The notes beneath the pieces were generated by a model. The model searched no databases, was not told where the DNA came from, and saw only the letters and a list, made by a program, of their open reading frames with translations. From assembly GCF_032193765.1 (NCBI RefSeq), contig NZ_JAVBIJ010000001.1, positions 1,116,001-1,180,000 on the forward strand: DNA of 64,000 nt, in the 5' to 3' direction. This document shows, one piece after another, positions 52,981-61,050 of the stretch. Made by a program: the position numbers and the translations under genes. Source of the DNA: Rhodoferax potami (GTDB lineage Bacteria; Pseudomonadota; Gammaproteobacteria; Burkholderiales; Burkholderiaceae_C). The stretch's first letter is position 1; each line of letters starts with the position of its first letter.

Positions 52981-53728
52981 GGCGCGCGGCTCCTTGCGGG
53001 TGTTGTTGCTGGGCGGTACCACCGAGGCCAGTCGCCTGGCACAGGCCTTGGCGCAGGCCGGGGTGGATGCGGTGTTTTCTTACGCAGGCCGTACCGACGC
53101 GCCCATCGCCCAGCCGCTGCCCACCCGCGTGGGCGGCTTTGGTGGGGTGGCGGGGCTGCAGGCCTTTTTGCAAGCCGCGCGCATCAGCCATGTGGTGGAC
53201 GCCACCCACCCTTTTGCCGCCCAAATGAGCAGCAACGCGGTGCAGGCCTGTGCAGCCGCTGGCGTGCCCCTGCTGGCACTCGAGCGGCCCGCCTGGCAGG
53301 CGCAGGGTGGCGATGTGTGGACGCATGTGGCGAATATCGCAGCCGCCGTGCAAGCCTTGCCTGATGAGCCCGCCCGCGTGTTTTTGGCCATTGGCAAGCA
53401 GAACCTGGCGCCGTTTTTGGCATGTAGTCAGCACTGGTACCTGTTGCGCTTGGTGGACCCGGTGCTGGACTTGCCCGCCGCGCGCGGCCATGTGGTGCTG
53501 GACCGCGGCCCCTTCACGCTGCAGGGCGACCGCGCCTTGCTGCAGGCGCATGGCATCACGCACATCGTCGCCAAAAACTCCGGCGGCGCGGGTGCAGAGG
53601 CCAAGCTGACAGCCGCCCGTGAATTGGGCTTGCCCGTCATCCTGATAGACCGGCCGCACATTCCTAGCCGCCACACCGTGGGCAGCGTGCCCGAGGTGCT
53701 GCGCTGGCTGGGCGTGGCGGGCGGTTGA
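52979..53728 (+). CDS. cobK: Precorrin-6A reductase
   Basis: 249 residues. The family begins VLLLGGTTEASRLAQAL, with VVDATHPFAAQMS and the C-terminal IVAKNSGGAGAEAKLTAAREL. It reduces precorrin-6A with NADPH. The start ATG 52979 shares CATG with the divergent cobL start; an ATG at 52941 inside cobL is an alternative. It converges with cobJ, leaving five bases between their stops. It is the only plus-strand gene within the ring-modification block. Confidence 0.94.
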   Translation: MARGSLRVLLLGGTTEASRLAQALAQAGVDAVFSYAGRTDAPIAQPLPTRVGGFGGVAGLQAFLQAARISHVVDATHPFAAQMSSNAVQACAAAGVPLLALERPAWQAQGGDVWTHVANIAAAVQALPDEPARVFLAIGKQNLAPFLACSQHWYLLRLVDPVLDLPAARGHVVLDRGPFTLQGDRALLQAHGITHIVAKNSGGAGAEAKLTAARELGLPVILIDRPHIPSRHTVGSVPEVLRWLGVAGG

Positions 53729-53733
53729 AACTT

Positions 53734-54483
53734 TCATAGCGCCGAGCGCGGGGTGTAAACAAAGCGGCCCACGTGGCGGGTGGTGCTGTTGCCCACGATG
53801 ACCACAGTGCGCATGTCCGCCATTTCGGGGGTGGCGTCACCCAGTCGCACGGTGAGCAGCTTTTCTTCCGGGGTGCTCACAGCGCGGGCAAAGGTGATCA
53901 GGCGGTCCGGGCCGCAGGCTTCCAGCAGCACCTGCAGCACGCGGCCAAAGGTATGCGGGCGGCTAGTGGAGCGGGGGTTGTAAAACGCCATCGCAAAGTC
54001 GGCCCCGGCGGCGGCGCGCACCCGGGCTTCAATCAGCTCGGCAGGTTTGAGGTTGTCGCTGAGGTTGATGGCGCAAAAGTCGTGGCCCAGGGGCGCACCG
54101 GCTTTGGCTGCAGCGGCCAGCATGGCGGTGATGCCGGGCAGCACGCGAATATCGAGCGCCTGCCAGTCGGGCCGGCCTTCCAGCGCTTCAAACACGGCAG
54201 CCGCCATGGCAAACACGCCGGGGTCGCCAGAAGACACGATCACCACCTGCTTGCCCTCAGCCGCCATTTGTAGGGCGGCGCGGGCGCGGTCCATCTCGAC
54301 CCGGTTGTCAGATGCGTGCAGCGTCAGGCCGGGGCGCGGCGCAATGCGCGCCACGTAGGGGATGTAGCCCACGATGTCGGTGGCAGCGTCTATGGCGGCA
54401 GTCACTTCGGGCGTGACCAGTTGCGCGTCGCCCGGGCCCAGGCCGGCGATGCACAGCGTGCCTGCTGCCAGTGGTGTGGTCAT
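53734..54483 (-). CDS. cobJ: Precorrin-3B C17-methyltransferase
   Basis: 249 residues. Methylase motifs are LCIAGLGPGDAQLVTPEV, VVIVSSGDPGVFAMA and VLPGITAMLAAAAKAGAP, with AFYNPRSTSRPHTFGR typical of CobJ. It performs the ring contraction with C17 methylation, converting precorrin-3B to precorrin-4. ATGA overlap with cobI upstream. Confidence 0.95.
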   Translation of the reverse strand: MTTPLAAGTLCIAGLGPGDAQLVTPEVTAAIDAATDIVGYIPYVARIAPRPGLTLHASDNRVEMDRARAALQMAAEGKQVVIVSSGDPGVFAMAAAVFEALEGRPDWQALDIRVLPGITAMLAAAAKAGAPLGHDFCAINLSDNLKPAELIEARVRAAAGADFAMAFYNPRSTSRPHTFGRVLQVLLEACGPDRLITFARAVSTPEEKLLTVRLGDATPEMADMRTVVIVGNSTTRHVGRFVYTPRSAL

Positions 54484-55210
54484 TCCTGCACCTCGGGGCG
54501 GCGGCCGCTGCCGTGCACCAGCACGATGGCGAAGTAGGGGCAGTCGGTGCCGTCCACGTCGGCCAGCTTCATGACGCGCTCTCCGGGCATGGTGCCGCGC
54601 TCGACCAACCAGGCTTGGTCCAAGCGGCCGGCTTTGGCCAGCGCGCTGCGCACGCGGGGCAGGTTGCGGCCGGTTTTCATGACCACGAGTGCGTCGGCGG
54701 TTTGCATGTGGCGCACCAGCTCGTCTTCAGGCAGGGTGCCCATGAGCACGGTCATCACGTCGTCGCCCCAGGTGATGGGCACGCCGGTGGCGGACCAGCA
54801 GCCCACCATGCCGGGGATGCCGGGGATCACCTCCACCGTGGCGCGACCTTGCAGCCGGGTGTAGAGGTGCATGAAGGAGCCATAAAAAAACGGGTCGCCT
54901 TCGCAGAGCACCAGCACGTCTTCAGTTTGGGCAAGTGTGGCCAGGCGGTCCGCCCAGTCGTCGTAAAACGTGGCCAGGCAGTGGATGTATTCAGGGCTGT
55001 CAAAAGGCAGCTCGGTGGTCACCGGGTATTCCATGGGGTACTCGGTGGCGCCGGGCAGCAACATGCCTTCGACAATGCGGCGCGCCTGGCCGGGCCGGCC
55101 TTTTTTGCGGAAATAGGCCACGTGGCCGGCCGCTCGGATGGCGCGGTCGGAGCGCACGCTCATCAAATCGGGGTCACCGGGCCCAGGCCCGCGCAGAGGA
55201 TGCGTCCCAT
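54480..55210 (-). CDS. cobI: Precorrin-2 C20-methyltransferase, frameshifted near the N-terminus
   Basis: About 243 residues once restored. The ATG at 55210 overlaps the cobH stop (TGATG) and begins MGRILCAGLGP, the expected first strand and glycine motif; reading then passes into a stop within four codons (VTPI). One base later the frame continues GDPDLMSVRSDRAIRAAG and the rest of the enzyme (LVLCEGDPFFYGSFMHLYTR, VIPGIPGMVGCW). A single missing base near 55176-55181 (CCGGG where CCCGGG is expected on the plus strand) explains this. It methylates C20 of precorrin-2. Neighbour order and an intact body suggest a functional gene and a sequence error, but a true mutation is possible. Confidence 0.88.
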
Positions 55211-55842
55211 CAAATTTCCCTCCGGCTGGCGAGTGCATTCACTGCTGCCACGGTGATGGCGCTGCCGCCCAGGCGCCCGTGCACCACCATGCTGGGGGCG
55301 GGCAGGTCGGCCATGAGCGCGACCTTGGATTCGGCGGCACCCACAAAGCCCACCGGGCAGCCGATGATGGCCGCGGGGCGCGGGCAGGCTGGGTCTTGCA
55401 ACATATTGAGCAAATGAAAGAGTGCGGTCGGCGCATTGCCGATGGCCACCACGGCGCCTGCCAGATGGGGGCGCCATAGCTCCAGCGCAGCGGCGCTGCG
55501 GGTGGTACCCATGGACTTGGCGAGCTCGCGCACTGAAGGGTCTTGCAGGGTCGATATCACCTGGTTGTCGGCCGGTAGGCGGGTGCGGGTAATGCCTTCG
55601 CTCACCATGCGCACGTCGCACAAGATGGGTGCACCGGCTTCCAGTGCCGTGCGGGCGGCATCGGCCATGCCTTCAGAGAAGCGCACATGGGCTTCCAGCC
55701 CGACCATGCCGGCAGCATGGATCATGCGGACGACGGCCAGCTCTTCGATAGGGTTGAAGCGAGCCAGATCCGCTTCGGAGCGGATGATGGCAAATGACTG
55801 TCGGTAGATGGCGTCGCCATCGGTTTCATACGTATGGCGCAT
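55210..55842 (-). CDS. cobH: Precorrin-8X methylmutase
   Basis: 210 residues. Motifs are SFAIIRSEADLARF, RMIHAAGMVGLEAHVRFS with the catalytic His, ILCDVRMVSEGI, and the C-terminal IIGCPVGFVGAAESKVAL. It moves the C11 methyl to C12 to give hydrogenobyrinate. The 5' end overlaps cobG by 17 bases and the 3' end is coupled to cobI. Confidence 0.95.
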   Translation of the reverse strand: MRHTYETDGDAIYRQSFAIIRSEADLARFNPIEELAVVRMIHAAGMVGLEAHVRFSEGMADAARTALEAGAPILCDVRMVSEGITRTRLPADNQVISTLQDPSVRELAKSMGTTRSAAALELWRPHLAGAVVAIGNAPTALFHLLNMLQDPACPRPAAIIGCPVGFVGAAESKVALMADLPAPSMVVHGRLGGSAITVAAVNALASRREI

Positions 55843-56941
55843 GCAATCGTTGTTGTTCTAGGTAGGCGGCAATGCCTGCTGCGTCGAGGCCGGTGGCGTC
55901 GGGCGTGCTTTGGGCGGTGCCGTGGTCAATCAGGTGGTAGCCCGCATCACTCGCCACCAATGTGAGGGTGGCGCCGTGGTGGGCGCAGCCCTTGGTACAG
56001 CCCGACACATGGGCCGTGCGGCCGGCGGGCAACAAAGGGGCAAGAAGGCGGGCCAGCGCGCGGGTGGGGCCCAGCGCCTGGGTGCAACCGGGGGCACCGG
56101 TGCAGGCCATGACGCGCAGTCGGGCATCGTCAGGGCGGCTGATCAGCTCGGGCAGGTTCGGCGCGGTGTTCAGGCCTTCGAGCACCAAACTGCGCCAGGG
56201 GGTGATGCGGAGTGGGGCGAGGGCTGCGAGCTGGTGCAGGGTTTCGGCGGGCAATTGGCCGAATTCCAGGCCGACCACCCTGCCGGTGGCGGAGGGGCCA
56301 ACCGTGAATGCTTGTGCTGTGGCTTTTGGCACTAGTGTACCGGTGAATTTGGCGGGCAGGGCCTGGCGTTGTAGCAGGCTGGCCATGCGGCCACGGCCGT
56401 TGACCACACCACCAGACGCTACAAACCAGCGGGCCAACTCTATGGCGCTTTGGGCTGCTTGCGCTGGATCCACGCAGGCGCCGGTGTTAGCGCCATCGGC
56501 ATAGACCAGCACCTGATCGCCCATGCGCTCCAGACGGATGTCGGCAGAGCCCGCCCGCAGCACCGGCTGTGCGCCCAAGTCGATGGCGAAGCCGAATTTG
56601 CTGGGCAGGGTGGGTGCGTCGGGCGCTGCCAGTGCGATGGTTAGCGCCTCGCAAATGGCGGGCGTGCCGTCAGAGTCAGTCCAGAAAGGACTAATTAACA
56701 GGTTGCGGCGAGCTTCGATGTCAGCACGCTCATCGAGCAAGCCCAAAGAGCGCAGGCCGTTGATCAAGGCGGGGTAGCTGTCGGGGCAAACGCCGCGCAG
56801 CTGCAGGTTGGCCCGGCTGGTGAGTTCCAGCACGGGTGATGCGTATTGCTGCGCCAATCCGGCCAGTCCTTGCGCCTGCATGGGCGTGAGGCACCCCAAG
56901 GTCGGCCGGACTCGCACCACCAGCCCGTCGCCGGACGGCAT
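55826..56941 (-). CDS. cobG: Precorrin-3B synthase (O2-dependent), N-terminus probably frameshifted
   Basis: 371 residues from ATG 56941. It is related to sulfite/nitrite reductases: LTSRANLQLRGV, and the [4Fe-4S]/siroheme-type cysteines in CTGAPGCTQAL and SGCTKGCAH. CobG hydroxylates C20 and forms the lactone using O2, the hallmark of the aerobic route. Homology-like sequence continues upstream of the ATG (PRIQGWCPGALRP) in the same frame without a start codon. One additional base in the C7 run (plus 56993-56999) would connect it to a GTG at 57015 and give about 396 residues. Confidence 0.9.
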   Translation of the reverse strand: MPSGDGLVVRVRPTLGCLTPMQAQGLAGLAQQYASPVLELTSRANLQLRGVCPDSYPALINGLRSLGLLDERADIEARRNLLISPFWTDSDGTPAICEALTIALAAPDAPTLPSKFGFAIDLGAQPVLRAGSADIRLERMGDQVLVYADGANTGACVDPAQAAQSAIELARWFVASGGVVNGRGRMASLLQRQALPAKFTGTLVPKATAQAFTVGPSATGRVVGLEFGQLPAETLHQLAALAPLRITPWRSLVLEGLNTAPNLPELISRPDDARLRVMACTGAPGCTQALGPTRALARLLAPLLPAGRTAHVSGCTKGCAHHGATLTLVASDAGYHLIDHGTAQSTPDATGLDAAGIAAYLEQQRLHAPYV

Positions 56942-57174
56942 GGGCCGCAGCGCGCCGGGGCACCAGCCCTGAATGCGGGGCTCGCTGGCAGTGGGGGGGA
57001 AAGATGGCTTTGCACGAGGGGAAACGCGTCGGTAACTCTCAAGTATCTCACTATCCCCTCTCTAAAAACCTCACTATGCATGACCAACCTTAATGCAGCT
57101 TGACGCACGTATGATCGTGCGCCCAGCCCTGTTGCAAGCCCCGTTTCGGCACCGTTACCAGATTCGTTCTCTCC

Positions 57175-58161
57175 ATGACTACTGAATTCACCCCCCAGCA
57201 TTGGGCCGGCGCCGTGGGCGTCGCCCTGATCGTTGCCCTGTGGGTAGACCGCCGCTGGGGCGAGCCCCCGGTGCGCATGCACCCGGTGGTGTGGATGGGT
57301 AACTTCTTGGGCCGTGCGGGTGATCGGGTGCAGCGGCTGGCACTGCAAGACCCGGAGGCCCGGGATTTAAGGGCTTTTGTGCTCGCTGCGCTCATGTGGA
57401 TTGCGGGTGCTGCTCTGTTTTTGATAGCGGCTTTGCTACTGCAAGGGGCTACTTTAGAGCTGCCCTGGTGGGCTGCCGGCGTGCTGATGGGTCTGCTGCT
57501 CAAGCCCATGCTCGCACTGGCCATGCTCAAAAGCGAGGTGCAGGCCGTGGAGGCGGCGCTCTCCGTATCGCTGGACGCCGGGCGGGAACGCCTGCGCTGG
57601 CTGGTGAGCCGGGATGTGACGCAGCTCACCGAAGTGCAGGTGCGCGAGAGCGCTATCGAAACCCTGGCCGAGAACCTCAACGATTCGGTGGTGGCGCCCA
57701 TGTTCTGGTTTTTGCTGCTGGGTTTGCCGGGCGCCGTGCTCTACCGCTTTGCCAACACGGCCGATGCCATGTGGGGCTACCCGGGTGTGTACAAGGGGCA
57801 AAACTGGGCCTGGGCCGGCAAGTGGGCCGCCCGCGCCGACGACGTGCTGAGCTGGGTACCAGCGCGCATTACGGCCGTGCTGCTCTTGCTGGTCGCCGGC
57901 CGGCGCGGCTGGGCCCTGCGCAGCCCACTTCGCGCCGAGGCCCGCAAAACCCCGTCACCCAACAGCGGCTGGCCCATGGCCGCCATGGCCTTGGTGCTGG
58001 GTGTGGCCTTGCACAAACCGGCGGTGTATGTGCTCAACCCCGAGGGGCGCGCGGCACAGGCGGCTGACACCAAAGCGGCACAGGTTTATGCATCAAAAGC
58101 AGTGCTGGCGCAGGTAGTGATTGCGCTGGTAGCTCTTCTTTTGATAGCAATCGGGGTTTGA
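57175..58161 (+). CDS. cbiB: Adenosylcobinamide-phosphate synthase
   Basis: 328 residues, membrane protein. WVDRRWGEPPVRMHPVVWMG is the family N-terminus; RESAIETLAENLNDSVVAPMFWFLLLG (quoted as ESAIETLAENLNDSVVAP) and NTADAMWGYPGVYKGQNWA are its conserved loops. It attaches the aminopropanol phosphate arm to adenosylcobyric acid. Two parts look repeat-derived: a hydrophobic stretch near residues 79-96, and the C-terminus (VVIALVALLLIAIGV), which lies in a dispersed GCTAT/ATAGC repeat. It runs divergently from cobG across about 160 bases. Confidence 0.93.
   Translation: MTTEFTPQHWAGAVGVALIVALWVDRRWGEPPVRMHPVVWMGNFLGRAGDRVQRLALQDPEARDLRAFVLAALMWIAGAALFLIAALLLQGATLELPWWAAGVLMGLLLKPMLALAMLKSEVQAVEAALSVSLDAGRERLRWLVSRDVTQLTEVQVRESAIETLAENLNDSVVAPMFWFLLLGLPGAVLYRFANTADAMWGYPGVYKGQNWAWAGKWAARADDVLSWVPARITAVLLLLVAGRRGWALRSPLRAEARKTPSPNSGWPMAAMALVLGVALHKPAVYVLNPEGRAAQAADTKAAQVYASKAVLAQVVIALVALLLIAIGV
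58088..58156 (-). repeat. Dispersed GCTAT/ATAGC repeat forming the cbiB 3' end
   Basis: The minus strand reads ATTGCTATCAAAAGAAGAGC, then TACCAGCGCAATCACTACCT and GCGCCAGCACTGCTTTTGAT. The element supplies the last 20 or so codons of cbiB up to its stop. Confidence 0.6.
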
Positions 58162-58162
58162 G

Positions 58163-59152
58163 TTGGACGCGGTAATACGAATCCACGGCGGGCCCGACGC
58201 GGGCGGGGTGGCGCTGCACGACTTCTCAACCAACAGCAACGCCTGCGGCCCGTGCCCCATCGCCCAGGCCGCAGTGCAGTCCGCCGACGCGACCCGCTAC
58301 CCAGACCCGCAATACATCGCCTTGAAAGCGGCCTTGGCTGCCCACCACAGTGTGGAGCCCTGGCGAGTGGTGCTGGCGGGCAGCGCCAGTGAATTTATCT
58401 TTCGTATCAGTGCCTGGGTGCGCCAAGGAGGCGGGAGCAGGGTGCACCTGCCACAGCACGCCTATGGCGACTACGCACATGCGGCGCAGGCTTGGGGCTT
58501 GGCGCCCTGCGCCGATGCAGATGCCGCCGATCTGGTCTGGGCCTGCGACCCCGCCAGCCCGACGGGCCAGAACCACACCGGCTGGCCCCAAGTGCTGGAG
58601 CGCAGCACGCTGGTGCTGGATGGGGCGTATGCGCCCTTGCGTTTGAGCGGCGAGTCAGCGTTGGGCGCAAAGCAGCGCGATACCGTGTGGCAATTGTTTT
58701 CCCCCAACAAGGCGCTGGGCCTGACGGGTGTACGCGCCGCCTACGCGATTGCACCCGTACATGCGCGGGCGGCTGCACTTGCGCTGGACGCAATGGCGCC
58801 CTCGTGGGTGCTGGGCGCGCATGGCGTGGCCATGTTGAGCGCTTGGGCGCAAGCGGACACGCAGGCGTGGGTAACCGAGAGTCTGGGCACCTTGCGCCAG
58901 TGGAAGCAGCACCAAGTGGACATGCTCGAAAACGCCGGCTGGACGGTGATGCCCAGCAATGCCAATTTTTTCTGCGCCCGCGCGCCTGAGGGTATCGATT
59001 TGCCTACCCTGTTGGCAACCTTGCGAACCCACGGCATCAAGCTGCGCGACGCGACCTCTTTCGGCCTACCCGGCTGGGTGCGGCTGGGTGTGTTGCCAGT
59101 GCCAGCAGTGACTGATTTGTTGCAGGTAACTGCACAAGCTACCAACCGATAA
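58163..59152 (+). CDS. cobD: Threonine-phosphate decarboxylase-like aminotransferase
   Basis: 329 residues, fold-type I PLP enzyme. HGGPDAGGVALHDFSTNSN with ACGPCP is the family N-terminus, and the PLP lysine lies in QLFSPNKALGLTGVRAAYA. It makes (R)-1-amino-2-propanol phosphate from threonine phosphate for CbiB (CobC in Pseudomonas naming). The start is TTG 58163, one base after the cbiB stop; no alternative keeps the conserved N-terminus. Confidence 0.92.
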   Translation: MDAVIRIHGGPDAGGVALHDFSTNSNACGPCPIAQAAVQSADATRYPDPQYIALKAALAAHHSVEPWRVVLAGSASEFIFRISAWVRQGGGSRVHLPQHAYGDYAHAAQAWGLAPCADADAADLVWACDPASPTGQNHTGWPQVLERSTLVLDGAYAPLRLSGESALGAKQRDTVWQLFSPNKALGLTGVRAAYAIAPVHARAAALALDAMAPSWVLGAHGVAMLSAWAQADTQAWVTESLGTLRQWKQHQVDMLENAGWTVMPSNANFFCARAPEGIDLPTLLATLRTHGIKLRDATSFGLPGWVRLGVLPVPAVTDLLQVTAQATNR

Positions 59153-59161
59153 CTTTGAAAT

Positions 59162-60763
59162 ATGACCGCTAAATGCATCATGGTGCTGGGCACCACCAGT
59201 GGCGCTGGCAAGAGCTGGGTGACCACGGCCCTGTGCCGTTACTACGCGCGGCAGGGCCTCAAAGTAGTGCCCTTCAAGGCGCAGAACATGAGCAACAACG
59301 CGCGGGTCGTGTCCTCGGCCAGCGGGCAGGGCGAGATCGGCAGCGCGCAGTACTTTCAGGCACTGGCAGCCCGCACCGTGCCGGAAGTGCGCATGAACCC
59401 CTTGCTCTTGAAGCCCGAGCGCGACACCCACAGCCAGGTGGTGCTCATGGGGCAGGTGAGCCTCGAGCTGAGCGCCTTGCCCTGGCGCGGCCGCAGCCTG
59501 AAGGTGTGGCCGCAGATTGCCGCCGCGCTGGACGAGCTGCGTGCGGAAAACGATGTAGTGGTGATTGAGGGCGCCGGATCACCCGCCGAGATCAACCTCT
59601 CTAGCAGCGATGTGGTCAACATGCGGGTGGCCAAGCATGCCGATGCGGCATGTTTGCTGGTGAGCGATATCGATAAGGGCGGCGCGTTTGCCCACTTGTA
59701 TGGCACCTGGGCTTTGCTACCTGAGGACGAGCGGCGGCTGATCAAGGGCTTTGTGCTGAACAAGTTCCGGGGCGATGCCAGCCTGTTGTCGCCAGCGCCA
59801 GAGCGCTTGCAGGAACTGACCGGCGTGCCCACGGTGGCAGTGTTGCCCATGTGGTGGCAGCATGGGCTGCCTGAAGAAGATGGCGTGTTTGACGACCGCA
59901 GCGTGGCGCGCGGTTCGGTGGACCTGACGGTGGCGGTGATTGCCTATCCGCGCATGAGTAACTTGGACGAGTTCCAGCCGCTCAAGAACATTCCCGGGCT
60001 CAAGTTGCAATGGGTGCGCAGCCCCAGCGAGCTGGCAGGGCTAAAGCCTACCGACTGGATCATCCTGCCTGGCTCCAAGCACACGAGTGGCGACCTAGCG
60101 TGGTTGCGTGCGCAGGGTCTGGATGCTGCGGTGGCTCGGCATGCGGGGCAGGGTGGGGCGGTGCTGGGGGTGTGCGGGGGCTTGCAGATGCTGGGCGAGG
60201 CCTTGATTGATCCGCACGGGATTGATGGGAATGCGCCGGGGTTGGGGCTGTTGCCGCTGGTGACGGTGTTTGCGGAGGACAAGACGGTTCGGCACACCTC
60301 GACGCGGTTTTTGGCTTCTTGGCAGGCGCGCGCCGAAGGGGGCACGGCCGGGGGCCTCATGCTGCCAAACGCGCAGAAATCGGCCCCCGGCCATGCCCCC
60401 TCCGGCGCGGGTGTGGGCGGCAGCGATGTCGGGACAGCCTCTCCTTGGGCAGCGTTAGCTGGCGTGCCTGTCGCTGGATACGAGATTCATCACGGGCAAA
60501 CGGCGCAGCATGTGGCCATGGCGGCGGCGGGTAATGTGGCCCACGCGGTGTTGCCGGACGACTTGGGTTGGTGCAACACGGCTGGCAACGTCATGGGTGT
60601 GTATTTGCACGGCATCTTGGAGGATGCAGCCGTCTTGCAAGCCTTATTTGGCGAGCGTCTGCAGGGCGAGGTGCCCACCTTGGACAAGGTGTTTGACGGG
60701 CTCGCGGATTACATCGGCAATCACTTTGGGCCCGGCGTGTTGGATGGGCTGGTCGGGCGCTGA
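59162..60763 (+). CDS. cobQ: Cobyric acid synthase
   Basis: 533 residues. The P-loop-like GTTSGAGKSWVTTALCRYY (residues 10-28), FKAQNMSNNARV, and VIEGAGSPAEINL mark the ATPase domain. The C-terminal amidotransferase domain has its Cys in VLGVCGGLQMLGEAL and its late His in VYLHGILED. It amidates carboxylates b, d, e and g. Residues about 390-417 (EGGTAGGLMLPNAQKSAPG and nearby) are an insert encoded by an 81-base palindrome and have no counterpart in typical CobQ, which is about 480-500 long. Confidence 0.95.
   Translation: MTAKCIMVLGTTSGAGKSWVTTALCRYYARQGLKVVPFKAQNMSNNARVVSSASGQGEIGSAQYFQALAARTVPEVRMNPLLLKPERDTHSQVVLMGQVSLELSALPWRGRSLKVWPQIAAALDELRAENDVVVIEGAGSPAEINLSSSDVVNMRVAKHADAACLLVSDIDKGGAFAHLYGTWALLPEDERRLIKGFVLNKFRGDASLLSPAPERLQELTGVPTVAVLPMWWQHGLPEEDGVFDDRSVARGSVDLTVAVIAYPRMSNLDEFQPLKNIPGLKLQWVRSPSELAGLKPTDWIILPGSKHTSGDLAWLRAQGLDAAVARHAGQGGAVLGVCGGLQMLGEALIDPHGIDGNAPGLGLLPLVTVFAEDKTVRHTSTRFLASWQARAEGGTAGGLMLPNAQKSAPGHAPSGAGVGGSDVGTASPWAALAGVPVAGYEIHHGQTAQHVAMAAAGNVAHAVLPDDLGWCNTAGNVMGVYLHGILEDAAVLQALFGERLQGEVPTLDKVFDGLADYIGNHFGPGVLDGLVGR
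60329..60409. repeat. In-frame palindromic element inside cobQ
   Basis: Arms 60329-60356 and 60382-60409 are inverted repeats matching at 26 of 28 positions (left arm CGCGCCGAAGGGGGCACGGC and on), with a 25-base loop. The element is translated within the amidotransferase domain of CobQ and does not interrupt the frame. Confidence 0.85.
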
Positions 60764-60827
60764 AACTGCGTTCTGGGCGGGTGTCGCTGGCGGTTATTCC
60801 AGCGGTGCGCCGCTGCTATCATTGACC

Positions 60828-60992
60828 GCTTCAGGTGCCCCTTGCCACGGCTTGGGGAGAATCGGGAAGACGGTGTGAATCCGTCGCGTGCCCAACGCTG
60901 TAAGGAGGATGACCCGCGCTGTATGCCACTGGCCGCCAAGGCCGGGAAGGTGCGTGGGGTCAGGTGATTCCGAGCCAGAAGACCGGCCTGAT
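60828..60992 (+). ncRNA. Cobalamin riboswitch 2 (upstream of cobT)
   Basis: The conserved parts are GGGAAGACGGTGTGAATCCG, GCGTGCCCAACGCTGTAA, ATGCCACTGG, GGGAAGGTGCG and the terminal GAGCCAGAAGACCGGCC. It lies between cobQ and cobT. CCGGCCT (60983-60989) can pair with AGGCCGG (61010-61016), which overlaps the downstream terminator loop, so ligand binding can decide between antiterminator and terminator. Confidence 0.95.
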
Positions 60993-61001
60993 GTTGTTTA
61001 T

Positions 61002-61029
61002 GCACAGCAAGGCCGGGCTGTGCTTTTTT
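61002..61029 (+). terminator. Expression-platform terminator of cobalamin riboswitch 2
   Basis: GCACAGC (61002-61008), an 8-base loop, GCTGTGC (61017-61023), then six T. It precedes ATG 61051 of cobT and would stop transcription when B12 is bound. Confidence 0.9.
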
Positions 61030-61050
61030 GATTCAGCACAGGGGAATGCC

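Noticed and set aside
54480-55238. cobI starting at ATG 55238
   Set aside because: That start gives an unrelated N-terminus in the 3' end of cobH; MGRILCAGLGP from ATG 55210 in the neighbouring frame is clearly the true beginning.
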